Notes: generated by a model not told the origin, from the sequence alone. A stretch of 64,000 nucleotides of DNA from Vampirovibrionales bacterium (GCA_029866025.1 JARXAD010000013.1:62001-126000), one strand, 5' to 3'; numbered from the stretch's first letter, positions 17,724-27,152 are shown. A program made the numbers and translations.

Positions 17724-19922
17724 ATGACTCTTTTGCCTGCTTCGACATCGACGTCTCAAACGCCTCGTTTCTTTGGGTACCAGCAACTCTCTGTGCTGGG
17801 GTTGTGGGCGTTGGCATTCGGGTTGGCCATGGGCTCTCAAGGGTTATCCACCTTATTTTTAACCTTCGGATTGTTGGTTGGCGTGTCTCTAGGGTTCATT
17901 GTATTTATAGCGCTGGGCTGGATACTGTGGCACAGCAATAAACGGTGGGTGTTGCTGGGAGCTGTGGCCTGTGTGGCTTTTATATTGGGCCTTGCGATTG
18001 GTGCATGGCGCTGCACTGAAGTTAACCCACAGAGTATCACTCGCTGGGGGCCGGTATATCAGGCCAGGGTAGAAGCTTTGGTGGCCAACAGTCAGCCCCT
18101 TGGGGCGTCTCCTAATACTGGTTCGATGGCTGGCAACCCCCCTCATCGAGTCACCTTTGAACTGCTGGGCGTTAATGGATATCGGGTGGATGGCGTGGCC
18201 CGCGTGTGGCGAACGTCGATGTTGTTACCGCCGGTGGGAGCGCGGGTGATGCTGGTGGCGGATGTGGTTCTCCCCGCCAAAGCCTTGTTTTCTGGCGATT
18301 TTGACGAAGCTCAAGTGCTTCGCGCTGAGGGCGTTGATCGAGTGATACGCAAAATTACCTCGGCGGAAACCATTGAAGACACTCCTGCAACGCCTTATTA
18401 CCAGCTGTTGCGTTGGGTGGATGGGCTGCAAGGTCGTATTACCGAAAGTTTTGGGCACTGGCTCCCTAAAAATGAGGCAGACGTTCTGGCAGGGATGGTG
18501 TTGGGCAACCGTGTGGCTCCTCTGGATGGCGATATTCGCCAACAATTTGCCGAAACGGGCCTCATTCACTTGCTGGCAGCCAGTGGGTTTAATGTAGGCA
18601 TGGTGGCAGGGGCCGTGTGGTGGCTGGGTGGGTTGCTCATGGCTCGCTTTCGCGTTGGTCGTGGGTGGCTCTCTCCCTTGGTTATGGTGATGGTTGTGTT
18701 GTACGTATTGCTCGCTGGGGCGTCGCCTTCGGTGCTTCGTGCAGGGGCCATGCTATTGGTGGGGGTGCTCGTACCTTCCTTCTCGCGTCTTTTAGGCTTT
18801 AAAAAAATCCACTGGCCACCCTTAGTTCTGTTGCTGATGGCCATCAACGCCTTGCTGCTGTGGCAACCCATGCTGGCGTATCACTTGGGGTTCCAGTTGT
18901 CGGTGGCCGCCACGGTGGGCCTTATGACGATGGTGCCACCCCTTCACGCGTGGCTGTCGGAGCGTATCACCGGGTCGTTAGCTGGGTTAATGGTTGTTCC
19001 ATTGGTGGCCCAGCTGTGGGTCACTCCCTTGTTAATCAATACCTTTCACCAAGTGGCGTGGCACTCTGTGGTGCTAAACATACTGGCCCTGGTGTGCGTT
19101 ACGCCTTTAACGGTTGGCGGTTTTGGGGCTGCTTTACTGGCTACAGTTTGGCCGTGGGGTGGTTCGGCAATCGCTTGGCTACTTAAACCTTTTGCCACGG
19201 TGTTGTTGTGGTTGGTGGATTGGGGAGCTCATTGGCAGCTTTTTGGCCATAAAGGCTTCCTGGCCGTCACCGCACCACCGGAAGGATGGGTGCTTTTGGC
19301 TTATATCAGCTTGAGCTTACTGGCTTGTATGCTGATGCGTTTGGATGCGCCCTCTGATGGACTGCCTTTGCTCGGTTCTCAGCGGCAGCTACGCTTTAAG
19401 GTGGCTAGCTGGATGTTGGTATGTCTGGCCGCAGTATGGGTTATTCCTTCAGCGTGGGACTATACCCATGCGTCGTTGCAGGTATTCCCACTTAGCCAAG
19501 AGCAAGCCGCCTTTGTGGTGAAACCGCCCAATACGTTTGCGGTGGCCGTGGTGGCGCCGCAAGCCGCTGGTTTTTGGGAGGCACGCCGATTGGAACGGGC
19601 GTTAACCCACCACGTGGGATTAAGCCACGTGTCTCAGGTGTTTGCCTATGGCCCGCCCAGGGCCCAAGCCCAAAAGCAATCACCCTTAGATCGCTTGCAA
19701 CGCCAGCAGCACTGGAGGTCTTTCATTACCGTGGACGAGCATGTGACCCAGTGGCAAGGGTTTACCATTGAGCCTACAGGGGAAAGGGATGAGGACAGCC
19801 CCAATCTTTCCATTGCTTACCAAGGCAAGCCGTTGCTACTGGGCACCCGCCACTACGAGCGCACCCATGAGGCACCCCTTAATTACTGGTCGCGCGCCTT
19901 CCGCCCCTTTCGGGTTTTGTAA
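17724..19922 (+). CDS. comEC: ComEC/Rec2-family DNA uptake channel protein with degenerate C-terminus
   Basis: This 732-residue multi-pass membrane protein has the N-terminal soluble domain (about 100-225) and the competence domain, whose signature is seen at FAETGLIHLLAASGFNVGMV (about 275-295) followed by repeated hydrophobic helices. ComEC carries single-stranded DNA across the inner membrane. The family usually ends in a metallo-beta-lactamase-like domain. Here the matching C-terminal strands begin LQVFPLSQEQAAFVV but lack the LDVGQGD core and any SHxDxDH motif, so nuclease activity of that domain is improbable. No comEA or other competence genes are nearby. Confidence 0.88.
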   Translation: MTLLPASTSTSQTPRFFGYQQLSVLGLWALAFGLAMGSQGLSTLFLTFGLLVGVSLGFIVFIALGWILWHSNKRWVLLGAVACVAFILGLAIGAWRCTEVNPQSITRWGPVYQARVEALVANSQPLGASPNTGSMAGNPPHRVTFELLGVNGYRVDGVARVWRTSMLLPPVGARVMLVADVVLPAKALFSGDFDEAQVLRAEGVDRVIRKITSAETIEDTPATPYYQLLRWVDGLQGRITESFGHWLPKNEADVLAGMVLGNRVAPLDGDIRQQFAETGLIHLLAASGFNVGMVAGAVWWLGGLLMARFRVGRGWLSPLVMVMVVLYVLLAGASPSVLRAGAMLLVGVLVPSFSRLLGFKKIHWPPLVLLLMAINALLLWQPMLAYHLGFQLSVAATVGLMTMVPPLHAWLSERITGSLAGLMVVPLVAQLWVTPLLINTFHQVAWHSVVLNILALVCVTPLTVGGFGAALLATVWPWGGSAIAWLLKPFATVLLWLVDWGAHWQLFGHKGFLAVTAPPEGWVLLAYISLSLLACMLMRLDAPSDGLPLLGSQRQLRFKVASWMLVCLAAVWVIPSAWDYTHASLQVFPLSQEQAAFVVKPPNTFAVAVVAPQAAGFWEARRLERALTHHVGLSHVSQVFAYGPPRAQAQKQSPLDRLQRQQHWRSFITVDEHVTQWQGFTIEPTGERDEDSPNLSIAYQGKPLLLGTRHYERTHEAPLNYWSRAFRPFRVL

Positions 19923-19961
19923 GGCCACTTAACCTTGTCTGGTACGAAGCCCGTTTGCAGA

Positions 19962-20729
19962 TTAATCGAGCTTTTGGAACATGTAGCCAATACCCCGAGC
20001 GGTAAGAATCATCTCCGGGTTGGTAATGTCGTTTTCTAGCTTGTTGCGCAAACGGCTCACGTGCACATCCACCACGCGGGTATCAATGCGGTGATCCGGC
20101 GGATACGACCACACATGTTGCAAAATTTCGGCGCGGGTAAAAGGGCGCCCCGAGTTACTCATGAGCAACTCCAGTAAGCTAAACTCCATGCCGGTTAAGC
20201 GAATACGCTCGTTTTTTCGGAAGACCTGACGCTTACTGCGGTCAATTTTAACAGAGCCAATCACAATCACGTTATTGGCATCTTTGGCACTGTTACCGCC
20301 AGCACCGTTGCCACCGGTAGCACGGCGCAAAATGGCTTTCACGCGGGCTTCCAGTTCCTTAGGGCTAAAGGGTTTTACCACGTAATCGTCGGCGCCCAGT
20401 TCAAGGCCTGTAATGCGTTCGGCCACATCACCCAAGGCTGTCAAAATAATAATGGGGGTGTCGTGGTTGGCGCGAATTTCTTTGGTGACGCCGTAGCCGT
20501 CTACTTTGGGCATCATGATGTCCAAAATAACCAAGTCAGGTTCTACTTCTTCAAATAGTTGAAGCGCTTCTTCACCGTCGCCAGCGGTGGAAATATCGTA
20601 ACCCAGCATTTTAAAGCGGGTTTCCAAGATGCGACGAATACTGGCTTCATCGTCCACAATCAAGATTTTTTTGCCGGCAAAGGGTGTTTTGCTGGCATTA
20701 ATATCGTTTGTGCTGGTATCGGTGGTCAA
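19962..20729 (-). CDS. rpaB: OmpR-family response regulator, RpaB-like
   Basis: The 255-residue protein has a receiver domain with Asp70 as phosphate acceptor and Lys119, and a C-terminal winged-helix domain (about 160-255). From ILIVDDEASIRRILETR onward it follows cyanobacterial RpaB closely from memory, including LTALGDVAERITGLELGADD, KRQVFRKNERIRLTGMEFS and TRVVDVHVSRLRNKLE. RpaB in cyanobacteria controls stress and photosynthesis genes through HLR1 sites. Here the neighbours are not photosynthetic. It lies downstream of the hybrid kinase at 21930 and the GerMN gene on the same strand, but a 322-base gap suggests its own promoter. Confidence 0.85.
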   Translation of the reverse strand: MTTDTSTNDINASKTPFAGKKILIVDDEASIRRILETRFKMLGYDISTAGDGEEALQLFEEVEPDLVILDIMMPKVDGYGVTKEIRANHDTPIIILTALGDVAERITGLELGADDYVVKPFSPKELEARVKAILRRATGGNGAGGNSAKDANNVIVIGSVKIDRSKRQVFRKNERIRLTGMEFSLLELLMSNSGRPFTRAEILQHVWSYPPDHRIDTRVVDVHVSRLRNKLENDITNPEMILTARGIGYMFQKLD

Positions 20730-21051
20730 AATCCCAGTTCCTTCGTGTCTAAATTCAATGCAAACCCTGCAACGGGTTGTAATCAGTTGGTTGGCAAAAA
20801 AGCGCTTACGTGCGAGAGAAGTCTGGCATCTGTATCGTTACACCGGTCGTTTCAAAAAAATCAAATGGGAAGATCCCACTTCAGGCCAGTTTCTATCGAT
20901 AACAATGGAGTCTATTGTAACGAAGTGAAACAGATGGCTCATCATACACAAGAGGGAGCTTTATCGCCAATAGCAATTGGTCAAAAAATCAAAAAATTTG
21001 CCTAAAAGGGATTGAGCACTGCGGGCCTTTCCTTTGGCTATTGAGAGGTTC
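20730..21051. other. Intergenic region of 322 bases upstream of the RpaB-like gene
   Basis: It contains ATTGTAAC at 20914-20921, that is GTTACAAT on the gene strand about 185 bases before the start. It matches an RpaB half-site and could indicate autoregulation. No convincing -35/-10 pair or small gene was found. Confidence 0.4.
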
Positions 21052-21846
21052 CTAGCGCTGAGATTCGGCGTGGTATTTGATGTCGAGAGCGGGCTCTTCG
21101 GGACGAGCCTTAACGGCACGGACATCCAGCATGGCGTTTCGCTGCAGGGCCTTTTTTGCAGCTTGTTTAGCATCCACCAATGTGTCGGCTTTTTTCATGG
21201 CTTTTAAGTCGGCTGCCTCGTTCAACGAGGGTTCTAGCCCCTCGCCTCCTAAAGCTGTCATGGGTTTACCTTCAATGTGGAGGGTCATGGGTTTTTTGTA
21301 TCCCAGGCCTTTCAGGGTGGTGGCAAATTCTTGCCAGCGTTGTTGCTGGTTGGTACTGCCACCGCTGGTAGCAAACTCTTTGGACAGGTTAATGATGACG
21401 GCTTTGGGTGTTTCCGTTACTCCCAACAATCGGGTGCCCTTCGGAATCTCACTGTATAAGCCTTGTTTTGCCTCACTGGGTGTGGGCCCTTTTAGCTGTT
21501 GTTCCAGTGTCCACTCTGCAGCAATAGGGCTGTAGTCTTTAGGCATCCAGCGCTGGGCAGGCTGGGTTACAATTTTGTTGCCCGATGGACGGCTAAAGTA
21601 CACGGTCACTTCCTGGTGGGTATCGGTATCGGGTAGTGGGGTTTCCACTTCCGCTGCTTCTTCGGTGGGTAGTTGGGGTGGTTTTGGGCCCATCAGGCTT
21701 AGCACTCCTAAAGAGATGGCTCCTCCCAATAGCAGCAAGAAAAAAACCACCAGGGCCCGCTGAATCACCCTGCCTTGCTGGGGTGGCACCAAATGTTTAG
21801 GAGGTTGGGTTGGTTTTTTTAAGCCGGACGACTTTTTAACAGACAT
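21052..21846 (-). CDS. Membrane-anchored GerMN-domain protein
   Basis: This 264-residue protein has a Lys/Pro-rich cytoplasmic start, one membrane helix at about 30-52, and a GerMN domain at about 80-210. VTVYFSRPSG, LEQQLKGPTPSEAKQGLYSEIPKGTRLLGV and INLSKEF are typical family blocks. GerMN domains occur in spore-germination proteins but also in many non-spore-formers as envelope domains of unclear role. A charged Lys/Ala-rich tail follows. It lies 83 bases after the hybrid kinase gene. Confidence 0.8.
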   Translation of the reverse strand: MSVKKSSGLKKPTQPPKHLVPPQQGRVIQRALVVFFLLLLGGAISLGVLSLMGPKPPQLPTEEAAEVETPLPDTDTHQEVTVYFSRPSGNKIVTQPAQRWMPKDYSPIAAEWTLEQQLKGPTPSEAKQGLYSEIPKGTRLLGVTETPKAVIINLSKEFATSGGSTNQQQRWQEFATTLKGLGYKKPMTLHIEGKPMTALGGEGLEPSLNEAADLKAMKKADTLVDAKQAAKKALQRNAMLDVRAVKARPEEPALDIKYHAESQR

Positions 21847-21929
21847 AGGGATGTTTTCACTCCAGACAGTAATGCTGATATTCTTACAGTGGCGACAATG
21901 GTATCAGGAAGACACCTTGAAGCAATTGG

Positions 21930-23546
21930 TTAAACCGAGCTAAGTGCTTTAGGCAGCCACACGGTAAAGGTGGTGCCATGATGGTGGGGGTCATCACTCT
22001 CTGAGCGGCTTTGAACCGTAAGCGTACCGTTGTGGCGGGTAACAATTTGGTGGCTAAGGTATAAGCCAAGGCCACTGCCCGAGCTGCGTACTTTTTTGGT
22101 GCCTTGAGAAAATCGTTCAAACAGGCGTGGAATATCCTCGGCTGGGATGCCTCGCCCTGTATCACTCACGGTTAACCTCGTACCCGTTGCTTCTGCCGTA
22201 ATGGCAGCCGTAATGGTTCCACCTGCGGGCGTGTGCTGAATGGCGTTGCCCACCAGGTTGATGATCACCCGCTTTAATTCCATACGATCGGCCTGAAAGT
22301 GAATGGGCTGGGTGAGTTCTGGAGCAACGACGGTTTGCTTCTTTTCCGCCGCCAAGGCCTGCAGCTCGTCGCGCACTTGGTGCAAAAGCCCAACACCATC
22401 CACGGTTTCTAGGGTCAGGTCTTTTTGGCCGGAATCGTAGCGATAGATATCCAGCAACGTATTCACCAAGCCCAATAAATCCTGATGGTTGGTAATAAGC
22501 ATCCCCGTAATCTCGGTTTGCTTGTCATTCAGCGGCCCCAACACCCCTTTACTCATCAGCCCCAATGTTTGAATGGCTGCCAGCAAGGGCACCCGTAAAT
22601 CGTGAGTTAATGTGGCCACAAAGTCTTCCCGCAGCCGCTCCATGGCCTTGCGTTTGCTCACGTCTCGAACCATTAACAAGGCTCCAGAGGAGCCTTTTAA
22701 TCGGGCAGCATCTTCTAGATCGTCTGAAAAAAGGCTGGTTTTTTGAAACGAAGCCTCTCCCGACATGGGTATGGGGGAAATAGCCACTTCCACAGCCCGC
22801 CGACTAGCGGGATCCGACAAAAGTCCCCATTCGCCCTCGCATACGCACTCTTCGGAAAGTGAAACATTGGCCTCTAGTGCTAGTACATCGGAAAGCTTTT
22901 GGTGGCAAGGCTCCACACCATCCGGCAGCCAATGGCGCGCCGTGGGATTGGCACTCACAATGGTGCCGTCGCCGTCTACCGTCACAATGCCATCGCCGCT
23001 GGTTTGCACTATGGCCTGCAGGTGGGCTAAGGTTTGCTGAATGGCTTGCGTCCGCTCGGTCACAATCACTTCCAAATGTTGGTTGTAGCGTCTTAGCTCG
23101 TCTTGGGCGTGTTCCAGTTCATCAATGGTGGTGCGCAAATCCACCATCAGGCGAGCGCGCTCCAGTCCGTTGTGGATGGTGAGGAGTAGTTCTTGGTTGT
23201 TCCAAGGTTTTTCCAAATACCGGTACAGCCCCACCCGGTTAATAGCGTCCATGGCGCTGTCTTTATCGGCGTAACCGGTTAGTAAAATCAGACTGGCGTC
23301 GGGCAAACGCTCCCGCACTTGGGTCAAAAACTCAATCCCATTCAGGCCCGGCATGAGGAAATCGCTCAGTACCAAGTCGGGCTTTAGGGCATCCAGCTGG
23401 GCCAAAGCCTCGGTGGGGTCGTTTAGCGTATGGACGGTGTAAGGGGTTTCCAGGGCCAAAAAGGCGGCCAAACTGGTGGTCACCAATGGGTCGTCATCCA
23501 CCACCAATAAGGTGGCGGAGGGGGGCAGAGAAAGAGAAGTCATCAT
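21930..23546 (-). CDS. Hybrid receiver-PAS-histidine kinase
   Basis: The 538-residue protein begins with a receiver domain (LLVVDDDPLVT; acceptor Asp in LVLSDFLMPG), a short coiled coil, a PAS-like domain (DGIVTVDGDGTIVSANPTA), then a HisKA box (FVATLTHDLRVPLLA with the phosphorylated His) and an HATPase domain (LVGNAIQHTP, DTGRGIP, GSGLGLYLS). A receiver before the kinase usually means control by another kinase. There are no membrane helices. The ATG pair at 23543-23546 was used because upstream in-frame sequence crosses into the gmk promoter. Target regulator unknown; the RpaB-like regulator downstream is a candidate. Confidence 0.88.
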   Translation of the reverse strand: MMTSLSLPPSATLLVVDDDPLVTTSLAAFLALETPYTVHTLNDPTEALAQLDALKPDLVLSDFLMPGLNGIEFLTQVRERLPDASLILLTGYADKDSAMDAINRVGLYRYLEKPWNNQELLLTIHNGLERARLMVDLRTTIDELEHAQDELRRYNQHLEVIVTERTQAIQQTLAHLQAIVQTSGDGIVTVDGDGTIVSANPTARHWLPDGVEPCHQKLSDVLALEANVSLSEECVCEGEWGLLSDPASRRAVEVAISPIPMSGEASFQKTSLFSDDLEDAARLKGSSGALLMVRDVSKRKAMERLREDFVATLTHDLRVPLLAAIQTLGLMSKGVLGPLNDKQTEITGMLITNHQDLLGLVNTLLDIYRYDSGQKDLTLETVDGVGLLHQVRDELQALAAEKKQTVVAPELTQPIHFQADRMELKRVIINLVGNAIQHTPAGGTITAAITAEATGTRLTVSDTGRGIPAEDIPRLFERFSQGTKKVRSSGSGLGLYLSHQIVTRHNGTLTVQSRSESDDPHHHGTTFTVWLPKALSSV

Positions 23547-23631
23547 GCCCCCATTGTGCCGGAAAGATAGGATTTTTAAATCGCACAACCTGCACTGGAA
23601 ACGCCACTGAGGGTTGTGGTGCAATAAGGCC

Positions 23632-24201
23632 ATGAACCAACCTTCTTCTACCTCCAAGCTTATTGTCATATCTGGCCCCTCGGGGGTGGGCAAAGGTACG
23701 TTGTGCAAGCGTTTGCTGGCCAATCACCCCCATTGGGTGTGGAGTGTGTCGGCCACGTCGCGATCGCCGCGCCCTAGCGAAGTGGATGGGGTGGACTACC
23801 GATTTTTAAGCCCCGAAGCATTTAAAGCCCATATTGATGACGGCGGCTTTTTGGAATGGGCCACTTATAACCATAATAGTTATGGCACTTTACGCCAGCC
23901 GGTGGAAGACGCCTTGGCAGGGGGCAAAAACGTGCTGCTGGAAATTGACGTGCAAGGGGCCTTGCAAGTAAAGGCCGCCATGCCAAAGGCTAAGTTGGTG
24001 TTTTTAGCCCCGCCAAACTTAGATGTTCTACGCCAGCGCTTGGAAACCCGCGGTACTAACGATGCGGCCGATATAGACCGCCGTGTGGCCATTGCCGCTG
24101 AAGAATTAACCCACACTAACGCTTTTGATGCCGTGTTTACCAATGCCAACTTAGACGACTGTTATGCCGAGCTAACCGCCTGGTTGAGCACCGAATTGTA
24201 A
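23632..24201 (+). CDS. gmk: Guanylate kinase
   Basis: The enzyme phosphorylates GMP to GDP with ATP. The 189-residue product has the P-loop SGPSGVGKGT at residues 14-23, then SRSPRPSEVDGVDYRFLS, the GMP-binding block, and LLEIDVQGALQVK. The ATG at 23632 gives normal family length; an in-frame TTG at 23614 is less likely. It sits alone between the kinase gene and a small gene. Confidence 0.95.
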   Translation: MNQPSSTSKLIVISGPSGVGKGTLCKRLLANHPHWVWSVSATSRSPRPSEVDGVDYRFLSPEAFKAHIDDGGFLEWATYNHNSYGTLRQPVEDALAGGKNVLLEIDVQGALQVKAAMPKAKLVFLAPPNLDVLRQRLETRGTNDAADIDRRVAIAAEELTHTNAFDAVFTNANLDDCYAELTAWLSTEL

Positions 24202-24325
24202 ATTTTTGTTGTAAAGCTAGCGTAAGTAAACAATTATGGGCTTTGCCCAACGTTGTGGATACATCCAACCCATTAACCACTGCGGGTTGAGATGTGCTTA
24301 CCCCCTAACTTGTAGAGACCCCTCT

Positions 24326-24499
24326 ATGAAAGCGATTACCTTTGGCCAATCTTACAGTCCCTCCGTAAAAACCCGCTTTTCTCCTGCTGCTTTAGGCTGT
24401 AGTGATCATCCTCAAACCGACTCTGTAAAGTTTGGTGCCACTCGGCGTGATGAGTTTGAAGCACGAAAGCTGGCAAAAAAATCTTTTGGGGATTGGTAG
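24326..24499 (+). CDS. Small basic protein, 57 residues, unknown
   Basis: The product contains VKFGATRRDEFEARKLAKK and ends SFGDW. There is no membrane segment or signal. The FG-RRDxF string resembles the QFGIRRRDF of the exported protein at 4917-6578, and other unknown proteins here carry a similar K/Q-F-G. An in-frame upstream start at 24236 would add 30 residues. Support is modest: length, charged composition and the shared motif. Confidence 0.45.
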   Translation: MKAITFGQSYSPSVKTRFSPAALGCSDHPQTDSVKFGATRRDEFEARKLAKKSFGDW

Positions 24500-24594
24500 T
24501 GGGTCTTCCCTTGGGCTGGTGGGGCTTAACCGAAATTGGTCAATGCGCAGCAAAAAATTCCCCTCCAATGGAACAGGTTCAGCCTAAAAAATAG

Positions 24595-25188
24595 TTATTC
24601 GCTGGGTAGCTGGGCAATGTAGGGAAAATTCCTGTAGTACCCGGCGTAATCCAAGCCATAACCCACCAAAAATTCATCCCCTACTTCAAACCCGCTAAAA
24701 TCAATGGGAAAGGCGGGGATTTCTTTGCTGCGGGCATTCACTTTATCCAGCAGTACCGCCAAGCGCAGCGATTTGGTGTGGTGAAGACTGCGCAGGTAAT
24801 CCATAAAAAAGTGGAGGGTCAGGCCTGTGTCCACAATGTCTTCCAGCACCAGCACGTCTTGGCCGCTTAGATCAGGCAGGGTTAAGTCCACCGGCTTAAC
24901 GGTGCCACTGCTGGTGCGGCTGTTGCCGTAACTGGCCAACCGCACAAATTCAATTTGGCAGGGCACATCAATATGGCGCACCAAGTCGGCGGCAAACATA
25001 AAGGCGCCTTTTAAAATGGATACAATCACCAGGCGCTCACACCCAGCGTAGGTTTTGTTAATGGCCTCACCCATCAGTTGTATACGCTCTTGCAGTTGGC
25101 TTTCCGTAAAAAAGGGCTGCAATTCATCCAGGCTGTATTGGGTTTTTGGGTCAATCTCAGGGAGATCGGTAGTGAGGGTGTATGTCAT
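24595..25188 (-). CDS. hpt: Hypoxanthine phosphoribosyltransferase
   Basis: The enzyme salvages hypoxanthine and guanine to IMP and GMP using PRPP. The 197-residue product has SILKGAFMFAADLVRHI, the flexible-loop region VRLASYGNSRTSSG, the PRPP motif VLVLEDIVDTGLTL and a C-terminal VGYGLDYAGYYRNFPYI block, all characteristic. The ATG at 25188 was chosen because the family begins near here. It follows tilS with 50 bases between, the same gene order as in Bacillus and others. Confidence 0.94.
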   Translation of the reverse strand: MTYTLTTDLPEIDPKTQYSLDELQPFFTESQLQERIQLMGEAINKTYAGCERLVIVSILKGAFMFAADLVRHIDVPCQIEFVRLASYGNSRTSSGTVKPVDLTLPDLSGQDVLVLEDIVDTGLTLHFFMDYLRSLHHTKSLRLAVLLDKVNARSKEIPAFPIDFSGFEVGDEFLVGYGLDYAGYYRNFPYIAQLPSE

Positions 25189-25238
25189 CAGAGGCAGTCC
25201 TTTGGCTAAATCAAAGAGGAAACTAGAGTGAAATAAGC

Positions 25239-27152
25239 TTAAACGGTTGCGAGCTGGGGTATCGGAGATGAGGCCGCAGGGGTGGTTGCCGCAGAAACCC
25301 ACGTTAACCGGTGTGTGGGGCGACGGGTGACGCGCAAGGCTTCGGCCACACCCACGCCCACCGCCCATAAAATTTCATCGCCGCAAGCCAGTAACGGCGT
25401 ATCGAAGGATGTTTTTCCCTGGGACAAGGCGTGTTTACTAGCCAAGTAGCTTGATAAGCGCATGGAAGTGAGGCTGCCCAACGGATGAAAACGATCGCCA
25501 GAGCGCTCGGTTCGAAGGGCCAATGTTTCCACTAAAAAAGGCTCTAATGTCACGTATACCGTTGAACTTTCTCCCGCGGGCAATGGGTACGGAATGATAT
25601 CGTCTCCCGTAAGGCGCTCAATCATAAATTCATCGCCCGAGGACACACACAAGGTTTGGATTTTTGGGCGTGCTTCTTGGGGGGGTGTTTTGGGGATGTG
25701 GGTTAAGGTTTCCGACTCTTCCGTAAGTACGAGGTCCGACGGTGTGAGTGTTTCTTCAGATGCTTCCACAAGGGGTGCTTCGTTAGCAAGAAGGCCCACA
25801 TTGGGCTCTGACAGAGAGGGTTCTAATAAAGGCTCTTCGTCCAATGCGTCTCCTAGCAGCAAGCTGCCAAGGGGGGATGTTTCGGAGGCATCATCCTCAT
25901 CCTCGGAAGAGGCCACCACCGCCGGGGGGCGTCTTAGTGGGAATAAATCCATTAGGCGGAAGGCCAAAGGTTTGATAACGGCTGAATTATTTTCCGTGGG
26001 AGCCGATAAAATAACCTCAGGGATCGAGCTTGAAGAGGGAGCTTTGCTGATTAAGGTTAAACGGTGTTGCGATAGATTGAGAAACCAGTGATCCAATTTT
26101 TCAGTGTTGCTTAGAGAACGGCTGGGGCGCTCTACAGATAAGAGTGAGCCCCTGGTCGTGGATGGATCCAGAACAGTATCATTGCAAGTACCCGTAATAA
26201 AGGCGCGAACCCTTTGTACCGGGGCGTAATCGCATAGCAGGTGGTGGTGTTTTAAAAACTGTCGAATTAAGGCTCCCTGGAAGCTGGGTGAGCATTGGCT
26301 TAGGCGAGTGGTGTCCAGTCCTAGGGTTTTATCCCATATTGTGGGCCACACATCGGCTATAGCACACTCGGCCAGTTCGGTGGTTTCGCTGGCAACGGTC
26401 TGAAAGCGTAGGAGTGATTCTTTAGCCTGAGGAAAGGCCTGCTCCAAAGCCGGTAATACGTTGTGGCGCAAATGATTACGTGGGTGAATGGTGTCGGCGT
26501 TGGTGGCGTCGGTATGGTATTTTAGGCCGTGGGTCGTAGCGTATTCAATTAGGGTTTGTTTGGTAAATCCCAGCCACGGGCGCACCAATAAGACGGCCTC
26601 AGCTCCCATGAGGGGGCTCACGGGGGTCATCCCCTGAATGCCTTCCAGCCCGGTGCCTCGACACAAGCGGATGAGCATGGTTTCCAATTGATCATCGGAG
26701 TGATGGGCCAACCAAATAGCCGTTGCTTTTTCGCGCTGAGCCACTGTTTTGAGAGCTTCGTAGCGTGCCGTTCGGGCTTCGGTTTCTGTGAGTTTGGTTG
26801 TTTTGCTAATGGGCACCAACACTAAGGGGATCTGCCAGGCCTTGCATTGGGCCATGGCATCGGCTAACTCAGGCGTTGGCGTTGGGCGCCACCCATGGTG
26901 AACCATCACGGCCACAATGCGGGGTGTGGTCTCTTGAGGTTGGGCTTGCTGCCACTGGTGCAACGCGTAAAGCAAAGCGGTGGAATCCACCCCGCCTGAA
27001 TAAGCCACCAGCCAAGTCGGCTGGGGTGCTGCCAAACCAAAAGCTGCCGATGGGAGGGCTGCATTGGGTTCCGTACGAATGCGGGTTGCCCAAGTGTGAA
27101 TGGTTGCAACCAACGGTAAGGAAAGGGGAGGGGGTGTGGCGGGTGAAGACAT
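25239..27152 (-). CDS. tilS: tRNA(Ile)-lysidine synthetase with a long acidic insertion
   Basis: TilS attaches lysine to C34 of the AUA-reading tRNA-Ile. The PP-loop SGGVDST is at residues 52-58, with HHSDDQLETMLIRLCRGTGLEGIQGM further in. The C-terminal domain shows RSGDRFHPLGS. At 637 residues it is much longer than usual (about 330-470). The extra length is largely a Ser/Glu/Asp/Leu-rich low-complexity segment at about 375-500, between the middle and C-terminal domains. The frame is continuous, so it is an insertion rather than a fusion with a known enzyme. Confidence 0.92.
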   Translation of the reverse strand: MSSPATPPPLSLPLVATIHTWATRIRTEPNAALPSAAFGLAAPQPTWLVAYSGGVDSTALLYALHQWQQAQPQETTPRIVAVMVHHGWRPTPTPELADAMAQCKAWQIPLVLVPISKTTKLTETEARTARYEALKTVAQREKATAIWLAHHSDDQLETMLIRLCRGTGLEGIQGMTPVSPLMGAEAVLLVRPWLGFTKQTLIEYATTHGLKYHTDATNADTIHPRNHLRHNVLPALEQAFPQAKESLLRFQTVASETTELAECAIADVWPTIWDKTLGLDTTRLSQCSPSFQGALIRQFLKHHHLLCDYAPVQRVRAFITGTCNDTVLDPSTTRGSLLSVERPSRSLSNTEKLDHWFLNLSQHRLTLISKAPSSSSIPEVILSAPTENNSAVIKPLAFRLMDLFPLRRPPAVVASSEDEDDASETSPLGSLLLGDALDEEPLLEPSLSEPNVGLLANEAPLVEASEETLTPSDLVLTEESETLTHIPKTPPQEARPKIQTLCVSSGDEFMIERLTGDDIIPYPLPAGESSTVYVTLEPFLVETLALRTERSGDRFHPLGSLTSMRLSSYLASKHALSQGKTSFDTPLLACGDEILWAVGVGVAEALRVTRRPTHRLTWVSAATTPAASSPIPQLATV

